Source: Dethiobacter sp. (GTDB lineage: Bacteria > Bacillota > Dethiobacteria > Dethiobacterales > Dethiobacteraceae). Taken from it: 64,000 nt of DNA. The position numbers and the translations under genes are program-made. Position 1 is the first letter of the stretch. Every line of letters starts with the position of its first letter. Where the stretch lies: positions 1 through 64,000 of the forward strand of contig JAGXTL010000043.1 in the NCBI GenBank assembly GCA_018333635.1, in the 5' to 3' direction. A model generated the notes under the pieces. The model saw nothing but the letters and a program-made list of their open reading frames with translations, did not search any database and had not been told where the DNA came from. This document shows, one piece after another, positions 41,680-51,014 of the stretch.

Positions 41680-43077
41680 TTGTTGCGGGAGCGGGTAGAA
41701 AAAACTATTAAGGAAAACAGTTTATTCTTAGCCGGCCAAAAGGTGTTGGTGGCCGTTTCCGGTGGAGCAGATTCTCTTAGCTTGCTGCATGTTTTGCATA
41801 GTTTGGCAGGTTCATTGGAGATTTCTTTGCATGTGGTTCATGTTCATCATGGGCTGCGGCCGGAGGCGTCTGCAGAAGCTGTCAGCGTAAAAAAAGAGGC
41901 AATCCGTCTAGGTTTGCCCATCACCGTGCGCCGTGTTAAGGTGAAAAAACTGCAGGCGCAAATTGGTTGTTCTTTGCAGGAAGCGGCCAGAATAGCTCGT
42001 TACAGCGTGTTTTCAGACGTTGCACGCCTTAGCGGTGCCGTGCGAGTTGCCACTGCCCACCACCGGGATGACCGGGCGGAAACTTTGCTGATGCGTCTTT
42101 TATCGGGCAGCGGGATAGACGGATTAAAAGGCATTCCCCTAAAACGCACGCTGGAGCACGGCATTGAAGTAGTCCGACCATTGTATTATCTTTCACGGCA
42201 GGAAATAGAAAATTATTGTCGAACATTTAAGCTGTCGCCGCTTTTGGATCAGTCTAATACGCGGCCTGAGTATTACCGTAATCGCGTTAGGCTGCTTCTG
42301 CTACCGTATTTGGAAGCAGAGTTTGGTGCGCATATTCGCAGTGCGCTGGCTAATACTGCAGAAAATCTGACAGAGGACGCCGCCTTATTGAATGCTCTGG
42401 GGAGGGAAGCGTTTTCTGCTGTGACAGAGAGCTGCAGTACAGACGCAATTTGTTTGGATACTCTTCAGCTAAACAAGTTGCCTGCGGCACTACAGACACG
42501 CGTTATCCGCCACGCTTTGTGGCATGCCGGTGTAACAAGGTTAGGGAGACGGCATGTAGCGCAAGTTCTGGCGTTAGCCACTCACCTTTCTCCCTCAGCA
42601 CAGGCCGTTTTGCCAAACGGGGTGCTGGCTGCAAGAGTTTATAACCGGATATGGCTGGGCAATTCCGTTCACCGTCGAGACGCCGCAGTTAAAATTACCG
42701 AAATTCATGGCCCTGGACTGGCATACCTTCCCTGTTGCGGATTGTGGCTGCAAGCGGAAATAAAATCGGCCGGAGCTGTAGCTTTGTCTCAGTTGAGCAA
42801 AAATGAAGCATGCCTCGATTTGGAAAAAATATCTTGGCCGCTTTTGGTCAGAGGCCGACAAGCCGGAGACAGGATGCAGCCGCTTGGAGCACCGGGCAGC
42901 CGTAAAGTGAAAAAAATTCTGGCAGACAGAAAAATTCCTCTAAGACAGAGGGAGCAGATTCCTCTCATTATCAGCGGACATCAGCCTGTTTGGTTGGGCG
43001 GAGTGGAGATTGCCGACTTCTGTAAAGTGACTGCTCAAACAGAAAAAGTGCTTTATCTTAAAATAGTGAAAGAATAA
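41680..43077 (+). CDS. tilS: tRNA(Ile)-lysidine synthase
   Basis: A 465-residue enzyme that converts C34 of the CAU anticodon to lysidine. The PP-loop VAVSGGADSLSLLH (about 24-37), LRPEASAEA, the ATP-binding RDDRAETLLMRLLSGSG and a C-terminal TilS domain (RGRQAGDRMQPLGAPGSRKVKK) are all visible. TTG 41680 follows 'aggaggga'. Followed by hpt as in Bacillus subtilis. Confidence 0.96.
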   Translation: MLRERVEKTIKENSLFLAGQKVLVAVSGGADSLSLLHVLHSLAGSLEISLHVVHVHHGLRPEASAEAVSVKKEAIRLGLPITVRRVKVKKLQAQIGCSLQEAARIARYSVFSDVARLSGAVRVATAHHRDDRAETLLMRLLSGSGIDGLKGIPLKRTLEHGIEVVRPLYYLSRQEIENYCRTFKLSPLLDQSNTRPEYYRNRVRLLLLPYLEAEFGAHIRSALANTAENLTEDAALLNALGREAFSAVTESCSTDAICLDTLQLNKLPAALQTRVIRHALWHAGVTRLGRRHVAQVLALATHLSPSAQAVLPNGVLAARVYNRIWLGNSVHRRDAAVKITEIHGPGLAYLPCCGLWLQAEIKSAGAVALSQLSKNEACLDLEKISWPLLVRGRQAGDRMQPLGAPGSRKVKKILADRKIPLRQREQIPLIISGHQPVWLGGVEIADFCKVTAQTEKVLYLKIVKE

Positions 43078-43091
43078 AGAGGTGGGGAAAT

Positions 43092-43616
43092 TTGCCGGAG
43101 AAAAAGCTTGAAAAAATATTGTTGGGCAGAAAGGAAATTCAGCAAAAAATCGCTGAACTTGGCAGTCAAATCAGTAAAGACTACGAGGGGAAAGAACTGC
43201 TTTTAATTTGTGTGCTTAAAGGAGCAGTCATCTTTTTGGCCGATCTGATGCGTCATTTAGTTGTGCCGGCCGAGATTGATTTCATGGCTGTTTCATCTTA
43301 CGGCGCTTCCACCGAGTCTTCGGGAGTAGTAAGAATTTTAAAAGATTTAGATTGCAGCATTGAAAACAAGCACTGCTTAATTGTGGAAGATATTATTGAC
43401 AGCGGCTTGACGCTGAAATATCTGGAAGAAAATTTGCTCTCTCGGCATCCTGCCTCAATAAAGATTGTGACGCTGCTCGATAAGCCGGAGCGTCGTAAAG
43501 TAGCTATTCAGCCTGATTACTGCGGCTTTAAGATTCCTGATGAATTTGTGGTGGGCTATGGCCTGGATTTTAGTGAACAGTACCGTGGCTTGCCCGATCT
43601 GTGTGTGTTGAACTAA
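43092..43616 (+). CDS. hpt: Hypoxanthine phosphoribosyltransferase
   Basis: A 174-residue type I phosphoribosyltransferase for purine salvage. The PRPP-binding loop is IVEDIIDSGLTLKYL, with LLICVLKGAVIFLADL near the start and VVGYGLDFSEQYRGLPD near the end. TTG 43092 is 14 bp after tilS. In most Firmicutes ftsH follows directly; here a five-gene redox cluster is interposed. Confidence 0.96.
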   Translation: MPEKKLEKILLGRKEIQQKIAELGSQISKDYEGKELLLICVLKGAVIFLADLMRHLVVPAEIDFMAVSSYGASTESSGVVRILKDLDCSIENKHCLIVEDIIDSGLTLKYLEENLLSRHPASIKIVTLLDKPERRKVAIQPDYCGFKIPDEFVVGYGLDFSEQYRGLPDLCVLN

Positions 43617-43681
43617 ACGGCGAGAGGAAGTTGTCACAATAGTTTAGGAATATTTAATTAAAAGACGGGAGGTTTTGTTTA

Positions 43682-45478
43682 ATGGGTTCTGTATTAGGTA
43701 AAGTTTTGCGTGTTAACTTGACCACCGGAGCCATTTACACAGAGGAGCTTTCTGCTAAACTTTCCAAAGAGTTTATTGGCGGCAGAGGGCTAGGGGGCAA
43801 GATGCTGGCGGATGAAATTCCTGTAGGCATCGATTCTCTCTCAGCGGAGAACAAACTGTTTTTTGTTACCGGCCCGCTGACCGGCACGACTGCCCCCACA
43901 GGCGGTCGCTACATGGTTGTGACTAAGTCGCCGCTAAACGACGTTATTGCGTCATCCAACTCCGGCGGTTTCTGGGGTGCTGAACTTAAATTTGCCGGCT
44001 ATGATCTGTTGGTAGTGGAAGGCAAAGCTACCGAACCTGTTTACATCAGTATTAAAGATGATCTGGTGGAAATCAAGCATGCCGGCCATCTTTGGGGCAA
44101 AAATACTAACGAAACGACAGATTTGCTTCTAAAAGAATTTGGCGATCCCAAAGCTCGTGTGGCTAATATTGGCACTGCCGGCGAACAGCTTTCCCGCATT
44201 GCCTGTATTATGAATGACCGCTGGCGCGCTGCCGGTCGCTCCGGAGTAGGAGCAGTCATGGGCGCCAAAAATCTGAAGGCTATTGTCGTGCGCGGCAGCA
44301 ATAAGGTCGAAGCAGCTGACCCGGACAAGTTTAAAGAACATGTCAAAGATGCCATGCTAAGAATTAAAGAAAATGGTGTTACCGGCCAAGGTTTGCCGGC
44401 TTACGGCACAGCCGTGTTGGTCAACATCATTAACGAAGCAGGAATTCTCCCGACTAACAATTTCCAATACGGTGTATTCCCAGACGCTGAAGAAATTTCT
44501 GGAGAGGCCGTTGCCGAGAAATACATGAAGAAGAAGGATCCTTGTTTTCGTTGTCCCATCGCCTGCGGGCGCTACTGTGAAGTAGATGGGGTTGGCGGCG
44601 GCGGACCGGAGTACGAGACGGTTTGGGCCTTTGGCAGTGACTGCGGCATTTCCGACTTAAAAGCAGTCATTAAAGCCAACAACGCCTGTAACGAAGTGGG
44701 CGTCGACACTATTTCCGCCGGAGCCACTATTGCTGCTGCCATGGAACTGTATCAGCGCGGCTTTATCAAAGATGCTGATTTAGACGGCGGACCGGCGTTG
44801 CAGTGGGGTAACGGGGAAGCCATCGTGGAGTGGGTTAAGCGCATGGCTGACAAAAAAGGTTTTGGTGCCAAACTGGCTATGGGCTCTGCTCGACTGGCTG
44901 CGGCTTACGGTGCTCCCGATTTGTCCATGACTGTTAAGAAGTTGGAGTTGCCGGCTTATGATCCCCGCGGCCTGATGGGTCACGGGTTGCAGTACGCCAC
45001 GGCTAACCGCGGCGGCTGCCATGTGCGCGGTTATATGATTTCACCGGAGATTTTGGGCATGCCTGAGGCGCTGGACCGTTTTTCTATAGAAGGCAAGGCT
45101 GAATGGGTTAAAATTTTCCAGGACCTCACCGCCGCCATTGATAGTTCCGGGCTTTGTCTTTTCACCTCCTTTGCGCTTGGCGCCAAGGAGTACGCCGAGC
45201 TGCTCACTGCTGCCACCGGTGTGAATTACAGTGCCGAAGATGTGCTGACAAGTGGCGAGCGCTGTTTCAATGTGGAACGGTTGTTTAACTTTGCGGAAGG
45301 ATATACCGCCGCAGATGACACTTTGCCCAAGCGTTTTCTGGAAGACCCAATGCCTGCCGGTCCCAGTAAGGGCCATTTGCATCGCTTGAAAGAACTGTTG
45401 CCCAAGTATTACGAGATACGCGGCTGGGATGCTGAAGGCATGCCTGGTGACAAACGGCTGAAAGCATTAGGCCTGTAA
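43682..45478 (+). CDS. aor: Aldehyde:ferredoxin oxidoreductase (tungsten/molybdenum)
   Basis: A 598-residue AOR family enzyme that oxidises aldehydes to acids (or reduces acids) with ferredoxin at a tungsto- or molybdopterin site. Visible are the pterin-binding start LGKVLRVNLTTGAI and GGRGLGGKMLADE, TAPTGGRYMVVTKSP, and the [4Fe-4S] ligands CFRCPIACGRYC (about 290-301). Length is typical of about 600. ATG 43682 follows 'gggaggt'. Neighbours moaD, moeB and a MOSC gene supply or process the pterin cofactor. Confidence 0.94.
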   Translation: MGSVLGKVLRVNLTTGAIYTEELSAKLSKEFIGGRGLGGKMLADEIPVGIDSLSAENKLFFVTGPLTGTTAPTGGRYMVVTKSPLNDVIASSNSGGFWGAELKFAGYDLLVVEGKATEPVYISIKDDLVEIKHAGHLWGKNTNETTDLLLKEFGDPKARVANIGTAGEQLSRIACIMNDRWRAAGRSGVGAVMGAKNLKAIVVRGSNKVEAADPDKFKEHVKDAMLRIKENGVTGQGLPAYGTAVLVNIINEAGILPTNNFQYGVFPDAEEISGEAVAEKYMKKKDPCFRCPIACGRYCEVDGVGGGGPEYETVWAFGSDCGISDLKAVIKANNACNEVGVDTISAGATIAAAMELYQRGFIKDADLDGGPALQWGNGEAIVEWVKRMADKKGFGAKLAMGSARLAAAYGAPDLSMTVKKLELPAYDPRGLMGHGLQYATANRGGCHVRGYMISPEILGMPEALDRFSIEGKAEWVKIFQDLTAAIDSSGLCLFTSFALGAKEYAELLTAATGVNYSAEDVLTSGERCFNVERLFNFAEGYTAADDTLPKRFLEDPMPAGPSKGHLHRLKELLPKYYEIRGWDAEGMPGDKRLKALGL

Positions 45479-45492
45479 GTCAGGCCCTAAGC

Positions 45493-45524
45493 AGGAGGGC
45501 TTCCGCTTGGAAGCCCTCCTTTCC
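45493..45524 (+). terminator. Terminator after aor
   Basis: Perfect 12-bp stem (aggagggcttcc, loop gctt, ggaagccctcct) followed by a short T/C tract. It separates aor from the moaD-moeB-MOSC genes, so these may have their own promoter or depend on read-through. Confidence 0.8.
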
Positions 45525-45601
45525 CGTCGCATTTTAACAGATGAGGCAAGCGGTGTTGTTTACAATCAATGGGTAAGCAAATTTCCGTAGAGGTGTGACT
45601 A

Positions 45602-45829
45602 ATGTTGAAGATAACAGTAAAGCTGTTTGCTACTCTCCGCCATAACCGTTTTAAGGTGGCCGAACATGAGTATTTTGCAGCGCCTACGATCTTGGCTGTT
45701 GCAGAAGAACTAAAAATCCCCCGGGAAGAGTTGGCGCTTACGATGGTAAACGGAGTATTGGTACCGGTGGAGCACTTGCTGCAAGATGGCGATACGCTGT
45801 CCATCTTTCCGCCGGTAGGAGGTGGTTAG
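45602..45829 (+). CDS. MoaD/ThiS-like sulfur-carrier protein
   Basis: A 75-residue ubiquitin-fold protein ending in Gly-Gly (PPVGGG), the residue pair that is adenylated and carries sulfur. The middle shows VNGVLVPVEHLLQDGDTLSIFPP. In this setting it probably carries sulfur for molybdopterin dithiolene synthesis. Its stop overlaps the start region of the E1-like partner. Confidence 0.9.
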   Translation: MLKITVKLFATLRHNRFKVAEHEYFAAPTILAVAEELKIPREELALTMVNGVLVPVEHLLQDGDTLSIFPPVGGG

Positions 45830-45830
45830 C

Positions 45831-46649
45831 ATGGTGTCGTTGTCCGAATTTCTTTTATCTCGTCTAGAGGGTGACATGATATCCTGGCAGGTTCAGCGGG
45901 AAGCGGCTAGCCGCTATAAGCAGACCATTGGTCAAATCGAGGAGGAAATTTTAAATGCGGGCTTTTTGCCGGCTCGTTACCAGCGAAACCGTAAGACAAT
46001 TTCTGCGGCCGAACAGCTGATGCTTTTTCGCAGCCGAGTCACTGTGATCGGCTGCGGCGGCCTTGGTGGCTATGTCTTGGAAGAGTTGGCGCGGCTTGGT
46101 GTGGGACAGCTTGTGGCGGTAGACCATGATGTGTTTGAAGAACACAATCTCAACCGCCAGCTTTTAGCCACCATAGCAGCATTGGGTCGCTTTAAAGCCG
46201 ACGTTGCGGCTGAACGGATTGCTTCCATAAACCCTGCGGTAGAGTTTGTGCCGATTAAAGAAGCCTTTGCCAGGGAGAATAGCGAGCGATTGCTTGCGGG
46301 AAGTCAAGTGGTGGTAGACGGGCTGGATACTATTGGCACTCGGCTTAAATTGTCTTCCGTGTGTAAAGAGTTAGAAATCCCTTTAGTGCACGGCGCGATT
46401 TGCGGTTGGTTTGGGCAGGTGGCCACCCAATTCCCGGGAGATGACACTTTGGAGAAATTATATCTGAGGTGTACAGAGGATAGAGGGATGGAAAAAATCT
46501 ATGGAAACCCCTCTTTTACGCCAGCAATTGTTGCCAGTTTGCAGACTGCGGAAGTTTGCAAGATTCTGCTGGGCAGAGGTTCTCTGCTGCGAAAAAGAGT
46601 GCTTTGTTTAAATTTATTAGCCATGGAAATGGACGAACTGCAGCTTTAA
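45831..46649 (+). CDS. MoeB/ThiF/HesA-family E1-like adenylyltransferase
   Basis: A 272-residue protein with a helical N-terminal part and an E1-like adenylation domain: VTVIGCGGLGGYVLEELARLGVG (nucleotide loop, about 75-97), NLNRQLLA, and GLDTIGTRL. The Cys-X2-Cys zinc pairs of typical MoeB are not obvious. It would adenylate and load sulfur on the preceding MoaD-like protein. ATG 45831 is chosen with 'aggaggtgg' at the usual distance. Confidence 0.87.
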   Translation: MVSLSEFLLSRLEGDMISWQVQREAASRYKQTIGQIEEEILNAGFLPARYQRNRKTISAAEQLMLFRSRVTVIGCGGLGGYVLEELARLGVGQLVAVDHDVFEEHNLNRQLLATIAALGRFKADVAAERIASINPAVEFVPIKEAFARENSERLLAGSQVVVDGLDTIGTRLKLSSVCKELEIPLVHGAICGWFGQVATQFPGDDTLEKLYLRCTEDRGMEKIYGNPSFTPAIVASLQTAEVCKILLGRGSLLRKRVLCLNLLAMEMDELQL

Positions 46650-46703
46650 AAACTGAGAAAACGCTATGTGCGCATTGTGTGGAGAAAGAGGAGGTAAAGG
46701 CAA

Positions 46704-47144
46704 ATGGCGCAGGTTGTTGCCGTTTCTGTTAGCGAGAAAAAAGGGATGCGCAAAACTAACGTTGAAGAAGCGTGGCTGGAAACTGAGTATGGCATTACCG
46801 GAGACGCTCATGCCGGCGAGGGGCACCGTCAAGTCAGCTTGCTGGCAAAAGAGAGCATTGAAAAAATGCAGGCATTGGGTTTGGACGTCAGTGCCGGGGA
46901 CTTTGCCGAAAATCTGACGACTGAGGGGATAGAGCTGCCTGTGCTGCCGGTGGGCACTCAACTTCTGGTAGGTAATGGCGTGATTCTTGAAGTAACGCAA
47001 ATCGGGAAGACTTGCCATGAGCGCTGTGCCATCTTTTACCAGGCAGGCGATTGCGTAATGCCAAAAGAGGGGATTTTTGTGCGCGTACTTAAAGGCGGGC
47101 GGGTGGCCCCGGGTGATGAGATTAGTGTCAAGGGGACGGAGTAG
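46704..47144 (+). CDS. MOSC-domain protein
   Basis: A 146-residue stand-alone MOSC protein. The family shape 'ITGDAHAGEGHRQVSLL', 'GDFAENLTTEGI' and the conserved Cys in GKTCHERC are present. MOSC domains bind molybdenum or tungsten cofactor and handle sulfur transfer. Position after moaD and moeB-like genes suggests a role in finishing the cofactor of the aldehyde oxidoreductase. Confidence 0.92.
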   Translation: MAQVVAVSVSEKKGMRKTNVEEAWLETEYGITGDAHAGEGHRQVSLLAKESIEKMQALGLDVSAGDFAENLTTEGIELPVLPVGTQLLVGNGVILEVTQIGKTCHERCAIFYQAGDCVMPKEGIFVRVLKGGRVAPGDEISVKGTE

Positions 47145-47246
47145 GTGACACATTTTTTGTTTGTGGCAGGAAAATTGCAAAATAAGTCGAAAGGAATGAT
47201 GATATGACGAAATCTTTAGAATAATTATTAAAGATAGGTGACTGCG

Positions 47247-48566
47247 ATGAAAAAGGCAACAGGAGTTTCTATTTTTTTATTAGGAAGTTTATTTCTTCTT
47301 TCAGGATGCGGTAGAGTCCAAGAGCCTGAGGCAGTAAAGACTTCTTCGCCGCCAAAACAAGAGATTGCTTCCAATCAGTTTGAATCAGCTCATACTTGCC
47401 AGTATTGTCACCAAAAGATTTACCAACAATGGCGCGGCACAGCACACGCATCCTCGTCAACAAATCCGGTATTTTTAGCGGAAATGAGGAGGACAAGTGA
47501 AGAAACAGGTGGTGCGTCTGATGAGTTTTGTGTCAGTTGCCATATTCCGGTGGGCTGGTTAGCCGCAGAAATCCCCCCGGTAGATGGGAGCAGGCTTAGC
47601 GACATGGCGAAGCAGGGTGTTTCGTGTGATTTATGCCATACAACCACAGCTGTTACAGGCAAAGGCAATGCAGCCTTTCAGCTGACACCCGGCAGAACGA
47701 AATTTGGGCCGCTTGCCGACCCATTACAGACTCCGCTTCATGAAAGCGCTTTCAGCGAACTTCATACGCAAGCAGATTTTTGCAGCTCTTGTCATCAAAT
47801 CATTCATCCTCAGAATGGGTTGGTATTGGCATCCACCTTTAGTGAATGGCAGCAAAGTTCCTATGGCTCCAGGAGAATATCTTGTCAGGATTGCCACATG
47901 ACGCCAGGCCCCGGAGTGAATAAGCCTAACCCCGGAGTGACTGCCACAGGCGCCCCAAAAGTGCGGGAACACACGTGGCGGCATGATATGGTGGGCAATA
48001 ATGTTTTTGCCATGCGCCGCGCCGGTTTTTCTGCACATGCTGCCAGAGCGGAAGAAAATTTGCAAGCAGCAGCAGTGTTGTTTCTGGGGCTTCCTGCGCA
48101 ACTGAGCCCTTATCAGCCGACGAAAATAAATATTCGGATTCGCAACGATGGAGCCGGCCACTATTTGCCTACCGGACTTTCATTGTTCAAAGATATGTGG
48201 TTGGAAGTAGTTTGCACCAACCAGTCGGGGCAGGTAATCCATAGCAGCGGCGTTCTGACTGAGACAGGAGCTATTCCTGACGGTGCGGTAGTTTTTGGCA
48301 CCAGCTTTGCTGACGCCTCCGGAGAGGAAACAGATAATCTTTGGGAGGCAGTCAAAGTGTTGCGTGAGCACCGCATTCCACCCCAACAGTATCTCGATGA
48401 GTTTGTGGAAATTCCCGGGCTGCCTTTGCCTGGCACATTAAACATTCGGGTTCGCCTGCTCCACAGAAGCATCTCTTTGCAACGGGCTGCCCAATTGGGC
48501 ATTAGTATAGACGAAGTTCCCGTGGTGGTGATGGACGAAATAAGCGGCCAAATAACAGTGCGTTGA
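47247..48566 (+). CDS. Pentaheme c-type cytochrome lipoprotein
   Basis: A 439-residue exported protein with a lipobox (LLSGC, Cys21) and five CXXCH heme-binding motifs: CQYCH (51-55), CVSCH (95-99), CDLCH (127-131), CSSCH (179-183) and CQDCH (213-217). The rest (from about 240) is beta-rich without heme motifs and includes HTWRHDMVGNN, which may supply ligand histidines. The layout resembles multiheme cytochrome c554-like proteins. It would carry electrons at the outer face of the membrane; partners are unknown. ATG 47247 follows 'agataggtg'. Multiheme cytochromes are uncommon in fermentative Clostridia. Confidence 0.9.
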   Translation: MKKATGVSIFLLGSLFLLSGCGRVQEPEAVKTSSPPKQEIASNQFESAHTCQYCHQKIYQQWRGTAHASSSTNPVFLAEMRRTSEETGGASDEFCVSCHIPVGWLAAEIPPVDGSRLSDMAKQGVSCDLCHTTTAVTGKGNAAFQLTPGRTKFGPLADPLQTPLHESAFSELHTQADFCSSCHQIIHPQNGLVLASTFSEWQQSSYGSRRISCQDCHMTPGPGVNKPNPGVTATGAPKVREHTWRHDMVGNNVFAMRRAGFSAHAARAEENLQAAAVLFLGLPAQLSPYQPTKINIRIRNDGAGHYLPTGLSLFKDMWLEVVCTNQSGQVIHSSGVLTETGAIPDGAVVFGTSFADASGEETDNLWEAVKVLREHRIPPQQYLDEFVEIPGLPLPGTLNIRVRLLHRSISLQRAAQLGISIDEVPVVVMDEISGQITVR

Positions 48567-48640
48567 AAGAGGAAGAACTGCTCTGATGTTTGCTCCCTGC
48601 ATAATTTTGGCAATGAGCCTTTATCTGCCTGCATCCAGCC

Positions 48641-48669
48641 TTGTAGGCATAGATAAGATGTGTTACAAT
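48641..48669 (+). promoter_or_regulatory. Sigma-A promoter of ftsH
   Basis: TTGTAG (48641-48646), 17-bp spacer, TACAAT (48664-48669), about 45 bp before the start codon. Confidence 0.6.
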
Positions 48670-48713
48670 GGAGTTCGGGAGTAAGGCCTTTTTTCAGAGA
48701 GGAGGAATCTTTC

Positions 48714-50672
48714 ATGAATAAATTTGCTCGACAGGCAATTTTTTATTTGCTGATTCTATTTATTGCCGTTGCCATTATTCAGTATTTTAATCAGCCTGCC
48801 GAACGGGCGGAAGAACTTAGATATGACGAGTTTCTTACAGCGCTTGATAATAATCAGGTCAAAGATCTGTTGATTGTGGGAAATGAATTGACCGGCACAT
48901 TGCGGGATGGCAGACAGTTTCGTGCGTATAACCCGGAGGGTGCCTTATTGATCCCTCGCCTTGAAGGGAAAGATATTCAGTTTCAGGCCGTTCCGCCGCC
49001 GGAACCTCAATGGTGGGCCAGCTTAGCTACTTTTATTATCCCTTTTGTTATTCTAATGGTCATCTTTTTTTTCTTGATGCAGCAGTCCCAAGGCGGTGGG
49101 AACCGCGTGATGAATTTTGGGAAATCACGCGCCCGCTTGCATGACGGCACTCGCAAGCGCGTTAACTTTAACGACGTGGCCGGCGCCGACGAGGAAAAAG
49201 CCGAGCTGGTAGAAATTGTTGAGTTTTTAAAAGAGCCGCGAAAATTTATTGAATTGGGGGCCAGAATACCTAAAGGCGTTCTGCTGATAGGACCTCCCGG
49301 TACCGGGAAAACTTTGCTGGCCAGAGCTGTAGCCGGAGAAGCGGAAGTTCCCTTCTTTAGTATCTCCGGTTCAGATTTTGTGGAGATGTTTGTAGGCGTG
49401 GGCGCTTCACGCGTCCGTGATCTTTTTGATACAGCTAAGAAAAATGCGCCTTGCATCGTCTTTATTGATGAAATTGATGCCGTGGGACGCCAGCGGGGCG
49501 CAGGCCTGGGTGGTGGCCATGATGAGCGGGAACAGACGCTTAACCAGTTGTTGGTTGAGATGGACGGCTTCGAGGCTCACGAAGGTATTATTATAGTGGC
49601 AGCCACAAATCGTGCCGATATTCTCGACCCGGCGCTTTTGCGGCCGGGCCGCTTTGACCGGCAGGTCACAGTAAACCATCCTGACGTAAGAGGGCGGGAG
49701 GAAATTCTTCAGGTTCATGCTCGTAGTAAGCCGTTGGCCTCCGATGTGGACCTTAGTGTAATCGCTCGCCGTACACCGGGGTTTAGCGGTGCCGATTTGG
49801 AAAATGTGATGAATGAGGCTGCATTGCTTGCCGGTAGGTATAATAAAAAGCAGATTGCCATGTTGCAGTTGGAAGAAGCTATTGAGCGGGTCATGGGCGG
49901 CACAGAAAAAAGAAGCCGTGTTATCAGCGAGTTTGAGAAGAAGATTGTGGCTTTCCACGAGGCGGGACACGTGTTGGTGGGCTACCTTTTGCCTAATACT
50001 GACCCCGTTCACAAAGTATCAATCATTCCGCGCGGCCGCGCCGGCGGTTACACACTGATGCTCCCGGAACAGGATCGCTACTATATGACTAAATCCGAAC
50101 TAATTTCGCGTGTGACCACTTTGCTTGCCGGTCGTGTTTCGGAAAAAATTATCTTGAATGAAATTTCCACAGGTGCCCAGAATGACTTGGAGCGTGCCAC
50201 AGCGATTGTTCGTCAAATGATTATGGAATACGGGATGAGCGACCAGCTTGGGCCGATTACTCTTGGCAAACGTCAATACGAGCAAGTTTTTCTCGGCCGG
50301 GATCTGACCCGCGACCGCGATTTTTCGGAAGAAGTCGCGCGGGCGATTGATATGGAAATCCGTTCAACAATGGACGACAGTTATAAGCATGCGGAAGAAA
50401 TTGTAGTGAACAACCGTGAGAGGCTAGAATTAATCGCCAATGCTTTAATGGATCAAGAGACGCTCGACGCCGAAGAGATTGTTGCCCTGATGGAAGTAAA
50501 GTCGCTGACTGAATTGCACAGCAGCCGTCAGGCAAGGGCTAAAGAAGCCGAGAAGGCTGAAGAAGCAAAAGAATTCCGGACGGCTAGGCGTGAGCCCAGT
50601 ATTAAAAAAGAATCGCTTCAGGTTTTGATTAATGACAAGAAAGTTGAAACAGAGAGTCAAGTCAAAGAGTAG
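48714..50672 (+). CDS. ftsH: ATP-dependent zinc metalloprotease FtsH
   Basis: A 652-residue membrane-anchored AAA protease. Two membrane helices (about 6-24 and 100-122), AAA domain with Walker A GPPGTGKT (about 190-200), Walker [16 protein letters not shown] and the second region of homology, and a zinc protease domain with FHEAGH (about 420). It degrades membrane and regulatory proteins and in Bacillus subtilis is needed for sporulation. ATG 48714 follows 'gaggagg'; the longer frame from 48660 lacks a site and overlaps the promoter. Confidence 0.97.
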   Translation: MNKFARQAIFYLLILFIAVAIIQYFNQPAERAEELRYDEFLTALDNNQVKDLLIVGNELTGTLRDGRQFRAYNPEGALLIPRLEGKDIQFQAVPPPEPQWWASLATFIIPFVILMVIFFFLMQQSQGGGNRVMNFGKSRARLHDGTRKRVNFNDVAGADEEKAELVEIVEFLKEPRKFIELGARIPKGVLLIGPPGTGKTLLARAVAGEAEVPFFSISGSDFVEMFVGVGASRVRDLFDTAKKNAPCIVFIDEIDAVGRQRGAGLGGGHDEREQTLNQLLVEMDGFEAHEGIIIVAATNRADILDPALLRPGRFDRQVTVNHPDVRGREEILQVHARSKPLASDVDLSVIARRTPGFSGADLENVMNEAALLAGRYNKKQIAMLQLEEAIERVMGGTEKRSRVISEFEKKIVAFHEAGHVLVGYLLPNTDPVHKVSIIPRGRAGGYTLMLPEQDRYYMTKSELISRVTTLLAGRVSEKIILNEISTGAQNDLERATAIVRQMIMEYGMSDQLGPITLGKRQYEQVFLGRDLTRDRDFSEEVARAIDMEIRSTMDDSYKHAEEIVVNNRERLELIANALMDQETLDAEEIVALMEVKSLTELHSSRQARAKEAEKAEEAKEFRTARREPSIKKESLQVLINDKKVETESQVKE

Positions 50673-51014
50673 GTGCTTGCTTTAGCAAAAGTAAACACTC
50701 ACTCTGGCACTGGCTCGTGCCCTTAGAGCCCTTATCGCCTTAGAGCCCTCACCCTAGCCCTCTCCCAGAGGGAGAGGGGACTTAGAGGGAGATTTAGAGG
50801 AGAGAGGGAATTTGCAAATAAATCCCCCTCTCCTTTTGGGTGAGGGGGATTTATTTGCTGAGTACTTAAAGATCAAGTCCCGTTAAAGCGCGAAAGAAAA
50901 AATAATATAAAAAATTCTGATATTAGCAGGGCCAGGCAGGAGAATTTTTTGTTTTGTAGAACTAGCAATGAAGGTTCACTATGTCTAGAAAACATTGTAG
51001 GGAGGGAATATTTA
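50673..51014. repeat. Intergenic repeats and terminator between ftsH and fhs
   Basis: A C-rich motif 'ccctcaccctagccctctccc' followed by 'gagggagagggg' (50,745-50,782) repeats the sequence seen after yabG. A 17-bp perfect palindrome (50814-50830 with 50842-50858) around 'tccttttgggt' with the T-rich end 'atttatttgc' probably terminates ftsH. The stretch 50,880-51,014 is AT-rich leader of fhs; the ribosome site 'agggaggg' is at its end. No gene. Confidence 0.7.

Noticed and set aside
50949-51014. N-terminal extension of Fhs from an upstream TTG
   Set aside because: There is no ribosome site before it, whereas 'agggaggg' is well placed for ATG 51015.
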